Positions 1-6,246 of a stretch of DNA of 6,646 bases are shown one piece after another. Origin of the DNA: CALHAX01 sp038523655 (GTDB taxonomy: Bacteria; Pseudomonadota; Alphaproteobacteria; Rhizobiales; CALHAX01). The stretch is taken from NCBI GenBank assembly GCA_038523655.1, contig JBCBJG010000187.1:1-6646 (forward strand), written 5' to 3'. The notes below the pieces were generated by a model, which was given only the letters and a program-made list of their open reading frames with translations, ran no database searches and was not told the DNA's origin. Positions within the stretch are counted from its first letter, which is position 1, and every line of letters begins with the position of its first letter. The position numbers and the translations under genes are program-made.

Positions 1-60
1 CTTGCCAGTGCCGACCGGCCCGCCGATGCCTACCCGCAATGGGCCGTTGAATGCCGTCAT
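1..60 (-). CDS. ureG: Urease accessory GTPase UreG, N-terminal fragment
   Basis: Only the first 20 codons lie in the window; the gene continues beyond position 1. The ATG is at 60-58, and the product ends at the window edge in GIGGPVGTGK, the P-loop (Walker A) of UreG. UreG is a SIMIBI-class GTPase that, with UreD and UreF, drives GTP-dependent nickel insertion and lysine carbamylation of apo-urease in the cytoplasm. The start overlaps the ureF stop by four bases (ATGA), so translation is probably coupled; a GAGG lies about 11 bases upstream inside ureF. The N-terminus is short, with no His-rich leader before the P-loop such as some UreG proteins carry. The identity rests on the P-loop and on its place after ureE-ureF, and the rest cannot be judged. 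Confidence 0.93.
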   Translation of the reverse strand, partial: MTAFNGPLRVGIGGPVGTGK

Positions 61-797
61 GAGCGGAACAACCTCGTGACCTGAGTTTCGTGCTGCAGCG
101 ACGCGATATCTGCCATGAACGTAGCCGCGCCGATATCCGCTTCGCAGACGCTGCGCGCCACAACGCAAACCGCGCGCAACGGGCCCATCAACTGCGCCAA
201 CACACGCTGGCCATCGAACTGGCCGGCAACGCCGAGCCGGATCGCGGCGGAGACGAGATTGGTGATCGCTGCAACGCCGTACGCATCAAGCGTCGCCGCG
301 AGCGGCAATCCGCGGCGGCCCGCAGCAAGGCCGACGGCGACCGGCAGGGCAATATCATCTCCGGCACCATGACCTGGCCGAGCAGGCGAACTGGTGTCCA
401 TCGCCGCCCCCTTTTCCTGCCACGCTGCCGCGTACGCCTGCCAGAAAGCCTTCCCCTGCGTCCGCGTCTCGTCATACCGCTCGCGCGATGGCTGCAGCGC
501 CAGAGCCAAGGCATTGATCTCCCCGACACGGGCAGCATCGGCGCGAAACGCAAGCGATAGGATCTGCAGATCAGTGCGCAGGGACCCCGTGTCGACCAAT
601 GCCATGATCCACGTGGCAAGCGTCGCCGGGTCCACCACAAATTTGTGCTCGATCGCCGTCTCGAGGCCTTGGCTATACGCAAAGCTTCCGACAGGAAACG
701 CAGGCGAAAGCCAGATCAGCAGTTCGGAGGGAAAAGCCGGCTCGGCGTGCGCGATGTTATCATCCTCGGCCGTGCGACCAGACGTCGGATCGATCAT
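57..797 (-). CDS. ureF: Urease accessory protein UreF
   Basis: This 246-residue product bridges UreD and UreG in the urease activation complex and is needed for faithful GTP-dependent nickel loading. Family landmarks seen are SPAFPVGSFAYSQGLE (31-46), an ERYDETRTQGKAF stretch (106-118), LPVAVG (151-156), the NLVSAAIRLG helix (180-189) and the conserved tail HETQVTRLFRS (236-246). The tail belongs to the C-terminal region that in characterised homologues contacts partner proteins. The start ATG overlaps the ureE stop (ATGA at 797-794). No clear Shine-Dalgarno sequence precedes it, so initiation probably depends on coupling to ureE. Residues 1-22 are a polar leader before the helical core. Residues about 129-148, rich in Gly, Ser, Pro and Asp, look like an inserted loop between core helices and make the protein slightly long. 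The ureF stop overlaps the ureG start by four bases. Confidence 0.96.
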   Translation of the reverse strand: MIDPTSGRTAEDDNIAHAEPAFPSELLIWLSPAFPVGSFAYSQGLETAIEHKFVVDPATLATWIMALVDTGSLRTDLQILSLAFRADAARVGEINALALALQPSRERYDETRTQGKAFWQAYAAAWQEKGAAMDTSSPARPGHGAGDDIALPVAVGLAAGRRGLPLAATLDAYGVAAITNLVSAAIRLGVAGQFDGQRVLAQLMGPLRAVCVVARSVCEADIGAATFMADIASLQHETQVTRLFRS

Positions 798-1360
798 GAG
801 CCGGGCGCGCGCGCCGTGGTGCCAACGTGGGTGCCATCGTGATGGTCGTGATGATCATCCCGAGCGTGGTGCTCGGCATGATCCTGGTGCCCGTGATGCA
901 CATGGTGCGAAGCGTGCAGCGAACCGTGCCCACCGTACGCACCACCCTCCGGCTCGAACGGCCGCACAACATCGCGCACCGTCGCCCCGAGCCCACGCAG
1001 CATCTCCGCCAGCACATGATCGTGCTGGATGAAAAGCGCGTCACCGCTGATTTCCGCCGGCGTGTGCCGATTGCCGATATGCCATGCAAGCCGCATCAGC
1101 GAGCCGGGGGCTTCAGCCGTCACTTCCAGCAGTTTTTCCTCCGCCGCGTTGACAACCACGGCCGCGCCATCGCTCAGACGTAAGCCGGTGCCGTGCGCGA
1201 GGTAGGTCGCTTCCGGCAGATCGAGCAGGAAGTCCACACCACCATCCGTCGTGCAGCGAATGCGACGCCGATACCGGTCTTCCCGGGTGAGTGTAATCGT
1301 ATGATCCGCGCCGGCAGCAGACATCTCGCCGGCCGGAACCGTTTCACGCGCAGTGAGCAT
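794..1360 (-). CDS. ureE: Urease accessory nickel metallochaperone UreE
   Basis: This 188-residue dimeric nickel-binding protein delivers nickel to the UreD-UreF-UreG/urease complex. The N-terminal domain carries the family pattern RYRRRIRCTTDGGVDFLLDLPEA (about 29-51) and YLAHGTGLRLSDG. The metal-binding domain contains AWHIGNRHTP (92-101) and IQHDHVLAEML (111-121); His94, His113 and His115 match the conserved interface and peptide-binding histidines of characterised UreE. The C-terminal tail (145-178) has 15 His in 34 residues mixed with Asp and Gly, a typical nickel-sequestering tail. The start at 1360 was chosen because GAGG at 1367-1370 sits six bases upstream and translation would begin 14 bases after the ureC stop. 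Longer in-frame starts would run into ureC and add non-homologous residues. The stop overlaps the ureF ATG. Confidence 0.95.
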   Translation of the reverse strand: MLTARETVPAGEMSAAGADHTITLTREDRYRRRIRCTTDGGVDFLLDLPEATYLAHGTGLRLSDGAAVVVNAAEEKLLEVTAEAPGSLMRLAWHIGNRHTPAEISGDALFIQHDHVLAEMLRGLGATVRDVVRPFEPEGGAYGGHGSLHASHHVHHGHQDHAEHHARDDHHDHHDGTHVGTTARAPGS

Positions 1361-1374
1361 GCTTGGCCTCGCCG

Positions 1375-3090
1375 TCAGAACAGGAAGTAACGCTGCGCCA
1401 TGGGCAGTTCGCATGCCGGCTCGCAAACGAGCAGTTCGCCGTCCGCCCGCACTTCGTAGGTCTCTGGATCGATCTCAATCTCAGGTGTCGCGTCGTTGAG
1501 AACCATGTCCGCCTTCGAAATCCCGCCCCGCACGTTTTCAATCGCGACCATCTTCTTCGCGAGTCCCCACTTCCGGTCGAGGCTCGCGTCGGCCGCCGCT
1601 GCGGAGGTGAATGTGACGGACGTCTGCGTCCGCGCCGACGCGTACGCTCCGAACATCGGTCGATAGTGGACCGGCTGAGGCGTCGGGATCGACGCATTCG
1701 GATCGCCCATCTGCGCTGCCGCGATCGCGCCGCCCTTGATGACCATATCGGGTTTGACGCCGAAGAACGCGGGCGACCAGATGCAGATATCGGCGAGTTT
1801 GCCGGCTTCGAGCGACCCGATGTGCGCCGCCATGCCATGCGCGATCGCCGGGTTAATCGTGTACTTGGCGATGTAGCGTTTCACGCGGGTATTGTCGTTG
1901 CCGCTTCCCGCATCCGCCGGGAGTGCCCCGCGCTGCACCTTCATCTTGTGGGCCGTCTGCCACGTCCGGATCACGACCTCCCCGACCCGCCCCATCGCCT
2001 GGCTGTCGGACGCCATCATCGACAGCGCGCCCATGTCGTGGAGAATATCTTCCGCAGCGATCGTCTCCTTGCGGATCCGACTTTCAGCGAAAGCGAGATC
2101 TTCGGGGATCGACTGGTCGAGGTGATGGCAGACCATGAGCATGTCGAGATGCTCGTCGATCGTGTTGACCGTGAAGGGCCGGGTCGGATTGGTCGAAGAC
2201 GGCAGCACGTTCGCCAGCCCGGCCACTTTCATGATGTCGGGCGCATGCCCCCCGCCCGCGCCCTCGGTATGGAAGGCATGGATCGTCCGATTCTTGAACG
2301 CGGCAACCGTATCCTCGACGAAGCCGCTTTCATTGAGCGTGTCCGTATGGATCATCACCTGAACATCGTGGTCGTCCGCGACCGAAAGACAACAGTCGAT
2401 GGCAGCCGGCGTCGTCCCCCAGTCTTCGTGCAGCTTGAGCGCACAGGCACCGGCCGCGATCTGCTCCTCGAGCGCATCGGGAAGCGCGGCGTTGCCTTTG
2501 CCCGCGAAACCGAGGTTCATCGGAAACGCATCCGCCGCACGGATCATCATCTCGATGTGCCAGGGCCCGGGCGTACACGTCGTCGCGTTCGTTCCGGTCG
2601 CTGGCCCCGTGCCACCGCCGAGCATCGTCGTGACACCCGACATCAGCGCTTCCTCGATCTGTTGCGGACAGATGAAGTGGATATGCGCATCGAACCCACC
2701 GGCGGTGACGATTTTCCCCTCGCCGGCAATAACCTCCGTGCCGGGCCCGATGATGATATCGACGCCGGACTGGATGTCCGGGTTTCCCGCCTTGCCGATC
2801 CGCTCGATGCGTCCGCCCTTGAGCCCGATGTCCGCTTTGTAGATCCCCGAGTGGTCGACAATCAGCGCATTGGTGATCACGGTATCGACCGCCCCGCCGG
2901 CCCGCGTCACCTGCGATTGCCCCATGCCGTCACGGATGACTTTCCCGCCGCCGAACTTCACCTCGTCGCCGTAGGTCGTCAGGTCGCGCTCGACCTCGAT
3001 GAACAATTCCGTGTCGGCAAGACGGACTTTATCCCCCGTCGTCGGGCCGAACATGTCGGCATAAGCTGCGCGCGAGAGTAAAGCTGCCAT
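1375..3090 (-). CDS. ureC: Urease catalytic subunit alpha UreC
   Basis: This 571-residue product is of normal length for bacterial UreC and forms (UreABC)3 with UreA and UreB. It hydrolyses urea to ammonia and carbamate at a dinuclear nickel centre in the cytoplasm. Numbering is shifted by +2 from the Klebsiella aerogenes enzyme, and all expected residues are present: nickel ligands His136 and His138 (DAHIHF), bridging Lys219 to be carbamylated (ALKLHEDW), His221 at the substrate site, ligands His248 (MIHTDTLNESGF) and His274 (HTEGAGGGH), flap residues Cys321 and His322 (MVCHHLD), and ligand Asp362 (ASDSQAMGRVGE). The N-terminus (RAAYADMFGPTTGDKVRLAD) and the end (PMAQRYFLF) are canonical, so the gene looks intact and probably active. 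The ATG at 3090 follows a TAAGGGG whose first three bases are the ureB stop, giving a 13-base gap. Confidence 0.99.
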   Translation of the reverse strand: MAALLSRAAYADMFGPTTGDKVRLADTELFIEVERDLTTYGDEVKFGGGKVIRDGMGQSQVTRAGGAVDTVITNALIVDHSGIYKADIGLKGGRIERIGKAGNPDIQSGVDIIIGPGTEVIAGEGKIVTAGGFDAHIHFICPQQIEEALMSGVTTMLGGGTGPATGTNATTCTPGPWHIEMMIRAADAFPMNLGFAGKGNAALPDALEEQIAAGACALKLHEDWGTTPAAIDCCLSVADDHDVQVMIHTDTLNESGFVEDTVAAFKNRTIHAFHTEGAGGGHAPDIMKVAGLANVLPSSTNPTRPFTVNTIDEHLDMLMVCHHLDQSIPEDLAFAESRIRKETIAAEDILHDMGALSMMASDSQAMGRVGEVVIRTWQTAHKMKVQRGALPADAGSGNDNTRVKRYIAKYTINPAIAHGMAAHIGSLEAGKLADICIWSPAFFGVKPDMVIKGGAIAAAQMGDPNASIPTPQPVHYRPMFGAYASARTQTSVTFTSAAAADASLDRKWGLAKKMVAIENVRGGISKADMVLNDATPEIEIDPETYEVRADGELLVCEPACELPMAQRYFLF

Positions 3091-3099
3091 TGGTCCGCG

Positions 3100-3105
3100 C
3101 CCCTT
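3100..3105 (-). promoter_or_regulatory. Ribosome binding site of ureC overlapping the ureB stop
   Basis: AAGGGG on the minus strand, nine bases before the ureC ATG at 3090. Its first two bases are the end of the ureB TAA stop. The layout repeats that of the ureA-ureB junction and supports tightly matched translation of the three structural subunits. Confidence 0.65.
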
Positions 3106-3409
3106 ACAGTTTGCCCATTACGGCCTGGCGAAAACCGTAGATCGTGCGCGTGCCCGCGATCGCCACGAGCGTTACCGAGCGTGACTGGCCGGGCTCGAAG
3201 CGCACGGCGGTGCCGGCGGCGATATCTAGACGAAACCCCTTTGTCCGTTCTCGCTCGAACGAAAGAGCCGGATTGGTCTCGTGGAAATGGTAGTGACTGC
3301 CAACCTGGATCGGCCGGTCGCCCGTGTTAGCGACCTCGACGGTGATGGTCTCGCGCCCCTCGTTCAGCACGATGTCGCCGTCACAGGTCACGACTTCTCC
3401 GGGGATCAT
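3104..3409 (-). CDS. ureB: Urease subunit beta UreB
   Basis: This 101-residue structural subunit packs against UreC in the urease trimer. It begins with the canonical MIPGEV and contains NTGDRPIQVGSHYHFHETNPAL (29-49), then FRLDIAAGTAVRFEPGQ (59-75), the typical UreB core, and ends in a YGFRQAVMGKL tail. The standalone length fits three-gene bacterial ureases, in contrast to Helicobacter-type ureases where UreA and UreB are fused. The start at 3409 is preceded by AGGGAG at an eight-base spacing, and this site overlaps the TAG stop of ureA, so translation of the two is closely linked. The downstream gap to ureC is only 13 bases. Reading the HFHE segment in place of the commoner HFFE is probably ordinary family variation. 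Confidence 0.98.
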   Translation of the reverse strand: MIPGEVVTCDGDIVLNEGRETITVEVANTGDRPIQVGSHYHFHETNPALSFERERTKGFRLDIAAGTAVRFEPGQSRSVTLVAIAGTRTIYGFRQAVMGKL

Positions 3410-3417
3410 GTATTTCT

Positions 3418-3423
3418 CTCCCT
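3418..3423 (-). promoter_or_regulatory. Ribosome binding site of ureB overlapping the ureA stop
   Basis: AGGGAG on the minus strand, eight bases before the ureB ATG at 3409. Its first two bases belong to the TAG stop codon of ureA, so a ribosome terminating on ureA covers this site. It supports the ureB start. Confidence 0.7.
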
Positions 3424-3724
3424 AGCGGATTGGATTGTGCACGGTGACGAGCTTGGTGCCGTCCGGAAACGTCGCTTCGACCTGCACGTCGTGGATCATT
3501 TCGGCGATCCCTTCCATGACCTGGTCGCGGGTTATCACACCCGCCCCATCGCGCATCAGCTCCGAGACTGATCGCCCGTCGCGCGCGCCTTCAACGACGT
3601 AGTCCGTAATCAGCGCGATGGCTTCCGGGTGGTTCAGCTTCACACCCCGCTCCAGACGCCGCCGTGCAACGTTCGCCGCCATCGCGACGAGGAGTTTGTC
3701 TTTTTCCCGCGGTGTCAAATTCAT
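3422..3724 (-). CDS. ureA: Urease subunit gamma UreA
   Basis: This is a 100-residue product, exactly the usual length of bacterial UreA. It is the smallest structural subunit and forms the outer contacts of the (UreABC)3 trimer. Recognisable segments are MNLTPREKDKLLVAMAANVA (1-20), RRRLERGVKLNHPEAIALI (21-39), the GRSVSELM helix (50-57) and the end VQVEATFPDGTKLVTVHNPI (80-99). The ATG at 3724 is chosen because a strong GGAGGA at 3731-3736 lies six bases upstream and because the protein then begins exactly where UreA proteins begin. The longer in-frame start at 3760 adds 12 residues with no family support. The 58-base gap to ureD contains a possible coupled mini-frame, described separately. 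Confidence 0.98.
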   Translation of the reverse strand: MNLTPREKDKLLVAMAANVARRRLERGVKLNHPEAIALITDYVVEGARDGRSVSELMRDGAGVITRDQVMEGIAEMIHDVQVEATFPDGTKLVTVHNPIR

Positions 3725-3786
3725 CGCCCGTCCTCCGCGTACTGCCAACCGGTCGCGCACCCGTTATTCTCTGCAGCGCGCGTCAT
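3721..3786 (-). CDS. Possible 21-codon mini-ORF bridging ureD and ureA
   Basis: This small frame starts with an ATG that overlaps the ureD stop (ATGA at 3786-3783) and ends in a TGA that overlaps the ureA start (ATGA at 3724-3721). It would encode 21 residues beginning MTRAAENNGC and ending QYAEDGR, with no recognisable motif. Just upstream is only a GGTGG two bases from the ATG, so initiation would depend on ribosomes finishing ureD. The strong ureA Shine-Dalgarno lies inside its last codons. It could be a coupling relay that carries ribosomes from ureD to ureA, or simple chance in a 58-base gap. The peptide itself is unlikely to have a function. Only the layout supports it. Confidence 0.25.
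   Translation of the reverse strand: MTRAAENNGCATGWQYAEDGR
3731..3736 (-). promoter_or_regulatory. Ribosome binding site of ureA
   Basis: GGAGGA on the minus strand, six bases before the ureA ATG at 3724. It is the strongest Shine-Dalgarno sequence noticed in the window and decides the ureA start against the longer frame. It precedes the first structural subunit gene, which fits a need for high expression of the enzyme relative to its accessory proteins (inference). Confidence 0.8.
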
Positions 3787-4661
3787 GTCCACCAGACCCG
3801 TGGCACATCCTCGCCGCTCAAAGTGCGCGCAACACCCGCGAGCGCTTGCGCCATTGATTGTGTTGCAGACGCGAGAGCGCGGACAACCAGCCGATCTCGC
3901 CACGCGCTTGCTGCCATGGTGACCGCCGGTGCAGCACGGGCGCCTGTATCTTCGCGGGCGGGATCGATCGTGCGGCGCACCGCGGTCAGACGATCTTCCG
4001 CGTCGGAGGCGAAATACATCATCGTGGCCGCGACCCGCGCGTCATTTCCCACGGCCGCCGTCGCAAGTTGCGCCGTCACATCGCCCTCGAGACGCACGGC
4101 TTCCGCAGCGACCAAGGCACCGTCTCGGTAGACCCGCCACTGGTCTGCCAGAAAGCACGAGGTGAGCGTTTCCCGGTGAGCGGTGCGCCCGAAAACGGTC
4201 GTTTCAGCAAGAAGCAGGCGTGCGCCAGGCGCCATGTGGGCCGTTATGCAGCGGTGATACCGCGACCGGTTGAACAGAATGGTTTCCTGCGGCAGCCACG
4301 CGAGGAATGACCCGGCCTCGAGCGAGAGCGTGACCTGCATCTCGGTCGCAGCGGCATCCGGGGCCCGGTAGACACGCTCTGACGCCTGCGTCGTGACAGT
4401 TGCGCGCGCTGCTTCGCTAAGCGTTACCGAATGCGCGATCCGATCCCCGCCCGCGAGCCCACCACCGGTGTTGATCAGCACCGCCTCAGGATGTGACGTG
4501 CCTCGGGGGAAACGGACCTTATGACCGTCCCGCTCATCGAGACGCGTGACCACCGACCTTTCATCACGTCGTGCGATGGTGATCGATACCCCACCGCTGA
4601 CGCGCACCGGCGCAAGCGGAGAAATAAAGCCGCTGTCTCCGGTCGCCGCCGCACTGGCCAT
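3783..4661 (-). CDS. ureD: Urease accessory protein UreD (UreH)
   Basis: This 292-residue product is within the usual UreD size range. It binds apo-urease directly and recruits UreF and UreG; structural work on homologues points to a tunnel through UreD for nickel transfer. Family segments seen are VLINTGGGLAGGDR (61-74), TTQASERVYRA (90-100), LAWLPQETILFNRSRY (120-135), AETTVFGRTAHRE (152-164) and the ending DVPRVWWT (285-292). No signal peptide or membrane segment is visible, as expected for a cytoplasmic assembly factor. The ATG at 4661 is the only standard start between the urtE stop and the first conserved residues; it leaves a 37-base gap and has only a weak upstream GAG as Shine-Dalgarno. 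The frame stays open far into urtE, but that upstream part is a shadow of the ATPase gene. Being first of the ure genes and following urtE, it joins the uptake and urease modules. Confidence 0.95.
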   Translation of the reverse strand: MASAAATGDSGFISPLAPVRVSGGVSITIARRDERSVVTRLDERDGHKVRFPRGTSHPEAVLINTGGGLAGGDRIAHSVTLSEAARATVTTQASERVYRAPDAAATEMQVTLSLEAGSFLAWLPQETILFNRSRYHRCITAHMAPGARLLLAETTVFGRTAHRETLTSCFLADQWRVYRDGALVAAEAVRLEGDVTAQLATAAVGNDARVAATMMYFASDAEDRLTAVRRTIDPAREDTGARAAPAVTMAASAWRDRLVVRALASATQSMAQALAGVARTLSGEDVPRVWWT

Positions 4662-4698
4662 GGCAGGCTCAGACCGCGCGGCTCCGGGATCAGATGGC

Positions 4699-5394
4699 TC
4701 AGACGGCAAGAGCGCGGCGCACATCGTCTTCCACCATTTCCGCGCGCGTCCCGCCGAGAACCACCTGCCCACGATCCAGCACAGCGAAGGTATCCGCCAG
4801 ATCGCGCGCGAACTCGAAATACTGCTCGACCAGCAAAATCGCCATATCGCGCTGCTCACGCAAGTACGTGATCGCCCGCCCGATATCCTTGATGATCGAC
4901 GGCTGGATGCCTTCGGTCGGCTCATCCAGCACCAGGAGTGACGGCCTTGTGACGAGCGCGCGACCGATCGCGAGTTGCTGCTGCTGCCCGCCGGAAAGGT
5001 CACCGCCGCGCCGCCCGAGCATCTGCTTCAGCACCGGAAACAGCTCGAAAATATCGTCCGGAACCGACGCCTCACCGCGCCCGGCGGCGGCGAGCCCGGT
5101 TTCGAGATTTTCGCGAACTGTCAGCAACGGAAAAATTTCTCTCCCCTGAGGCACCAACCCGATACCGGCGCGCGCCCGGGCATGCGCAGGCATGTGCGTG
5201 ATGTCGTCCCCCTGCCAGATGATTGATCCCCCACTGGCTGGATGTTGCCCAGTGATCGCCCGCAACAGGCTCGTCTTGCCGACACCATTGCGCCCGAGGA
5301 CGCAGGTTACCGCGCCGGGTGTCGCCGTCAGCGAAACCCCGCGCAACGCCTGCGCCGCGCCGTAGTGCAGATCGAGATTGTCGACGCTCAGCAT
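4699..5394 (-). CDS. urtE: Urea ABC transporter ATP-binding protein UrtE
   Basis: This 231-residue ATPase of the LivF type is one of two nucleotide-binding subunits that energise urea import through UrtB and UrtC at the inner membrane. It has Walker A GRNGVGKT (34-41), the Q-loop in LVPQGREIFP (Gln83), signature LSGGQQQ (133-139) and Walker B LLVLDEPTEG (153-162). The switch position reads LLVEQYF (188-194), with Gln191 where most ABC ATPases have His; this is common in the LivF/UrtE branch. PQGREIFPLLTVRENL and EGIQPSII fit UrtE specifically, and the adjacent urtC, urtD and urease genes separate it from amino-acid LivF. The ATG at 5394 gives the normal family N-terminus (MLSVDNLDLHYG), though its Shine-Dalgarno is weak. 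An ATG at 5412 with GCGAGG just upstream would add six residues and is possible; a TTG at 5457 is unlikely. Confidence 0.94.
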   Translation of the reverse strand: MLSVDNLDLHYGAAQALRGVSLTATPGAVTCVLGRNGVGKTSLLRAITGQHPASGGSIIWQGDDITHMPAHARARAGIGLVPQGREIFPLLTVRENLETGLAAAGRGEASVPDDIFELFPVLKQMLGRRGGDLSGGQQQQLAIGRALVTRPSLLVLDEPTEGIQPSIIKDIGRAITYLREQRDMAILLVEQYFEFARDLADTFAVLDRGQVVLGGTRAEMVEDDVRRALAV

Positions 5395-5478
5395 GAGGTT
5401 CCCACGCGCCATTAGCCTCGCGAAGCCACACGGGCTGCGCGATCGCCAACCCGACAACGCGCCACGTTCGCTGGAAAT

Positions 5479-6246
5479 CTAGCGCCCAAGGTACACCTCG
5501 ATAACCCGCTCATCGTTGGCGACGAAATCGATCGGCCCTTCGGCAAGAACACTGCCTTCATGCAGGCACGTGACCTTCACATCGAGATCGCGGACGAACT
5601 GCATATCGTGTTCAATCACCAGCACCGAGTGCGTCTCGTTGATATCGCGCAGCAGCCGCGCCGTCTCGTCGGTCTCTGCATCCGTCATCCCCGCAACCGG
5701 CTCGTCGACGAGGAGCAACTTCGGATCCTGCGCCAGCAACATGCCGATCTCCAACCATTGCTTCTGCCCATGACTGAGCGCGCTCGCTGCACGTTCGGCG
5801 TGGGTCGTCAGGCGGACACGCTCCAAGACGTCATCGATCCGCTCGCGCGCGATGGCATTTCGCTCCCCGAACAACGCTGACCAGGGCGACCGCGCTCCCG
5901 CGAGGGCGAGGCGGATGTTGTCACTCACCGTGTGATGATCGAATACCGTTGGTTTCTGGAATTTCCTCCCGATCCCGAGCTCGGCGATTTCCGCCTCGTC
6001 CCGCGCGGTGAGATCGACATCACCATTGAACACGACGTCTCCGACATCTGGTCGGGTTTTGCCCGTAACCACGTCCATCATCGTGGTTTTGCCAGCACCG
6101 TTCGGCCCGATCACCGCCCGCATCTCCCCTTGCCGAAGGACGAGCGACAGCGCGTTCAACGCCCGAAACCCGTCGAACGTGACGCTCACGTTATCGAGAT
6201 AGAGCACGTTGCCGGCACTCGGGTGATGCGGTTCCATGGACGTCAC
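5479..6246 (-). CDS. urtD: Urea ABC transporter ATP-binding protein UrtD
   Basis: This 255-residue ATPase of the LivG type is the partner of UrtE in the urea importer. It shows Walker A GPNGAGKT (47-54), Q-loop Gln97 in IGRKFQKPTVF (a pattern typical of UrtD), signature LSHGQKQ (157-163), Walker B LLLVDEPVAGM (177-187) and a canonical switch His213 in VLVIEHDMQFV. The signature has His in place of the usual second Gly-side residue (LSHGQ instead of LSGGQ), as commonly seen in UrtD. The start given is GTG at 6246, overlapping the urtC stop (GTGA at 6246-6243) with AGGCGG a few bases upstream. ATG at 6237, three codons later, is an equally plausible start. A gap of 84 bases follows before urtE. 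Family assignment is firm; the exact start is not. Confidence 0.94.
   Translation of the reverse strand: MTSMEPHHPSAGNVLYLDNVSVTFDGFRALNALSLVLRQGEMRAVIGPNGAGKTTMMDVVTGKTRPDVGDVVFNGDVDLTARDEAEIAELGIGRKFQKPTVFDHHTVSDNIRLALAGARSPWSALFGERNAIARERIDDVLERVRLTTHAERAASALSHGQKQWLEIGMLLAQDPKLLLVDEPVAGMTDAETDETARLLRDINETHSVLVIEHDMQFVRDLDVKVTCLHEGSVLAEGPIDFVANDERVIEVYLGR

Noticed and set aside
394..1032. Plus-strand frame of 212 codons across ureF and ureE
   Set aside because: It is antisense to two recognised genes. Its His/Arg/Pro-rich, repetitive end mirrors the composition of the ureE coding sequence, and no family resemblance is visible.
1363..3081. Long plus-strand open frame of 572 codons lying opposite ureC
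   Set aside because: It is almost exactly antisense to a fully convincing ureC, is rich in Arg, Asp, His and Pro as expected for GC-rich shadows, and shows no domain. High third-position GC in ureC removes stop codons from the opposite strand.
3725..3782. Possible hairpin CGCGC...GCGCG in the ureD-ureA gap as an attenuator or terminator
   Set aside because: The stem is only about five base pairs with a loop of roughly 17 bases and no T-run follows, so it is too weak to call.
4662..5003. Upstream extension of ureD into urtE on the same strand
   Set aside because: The added residues are Ser/Arg/Trp-rich and come from another frame of the urtE ATPase. UreD homology begins only after the ATG at 4661.
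5439..5446. Single GCGATCGC palindrome, identical to the cyanobacterial HIP1 motif
   Set aside because: Only one copy was noticed; an eight-base GC-rich palindrome is expected by chance, and nothing else suggests a cyanobacterial origin.
5410..5463. Seventeen-codon GTG-started frame in the urtD-urtE gap ending in TAATG at 5412
   Set aside because: It lacks a linked start at the urtD end, begins with GTG without a ribosome binding site, and the overlapping ATG is not the best-supported urtE start. Chance is the simpler explanation.
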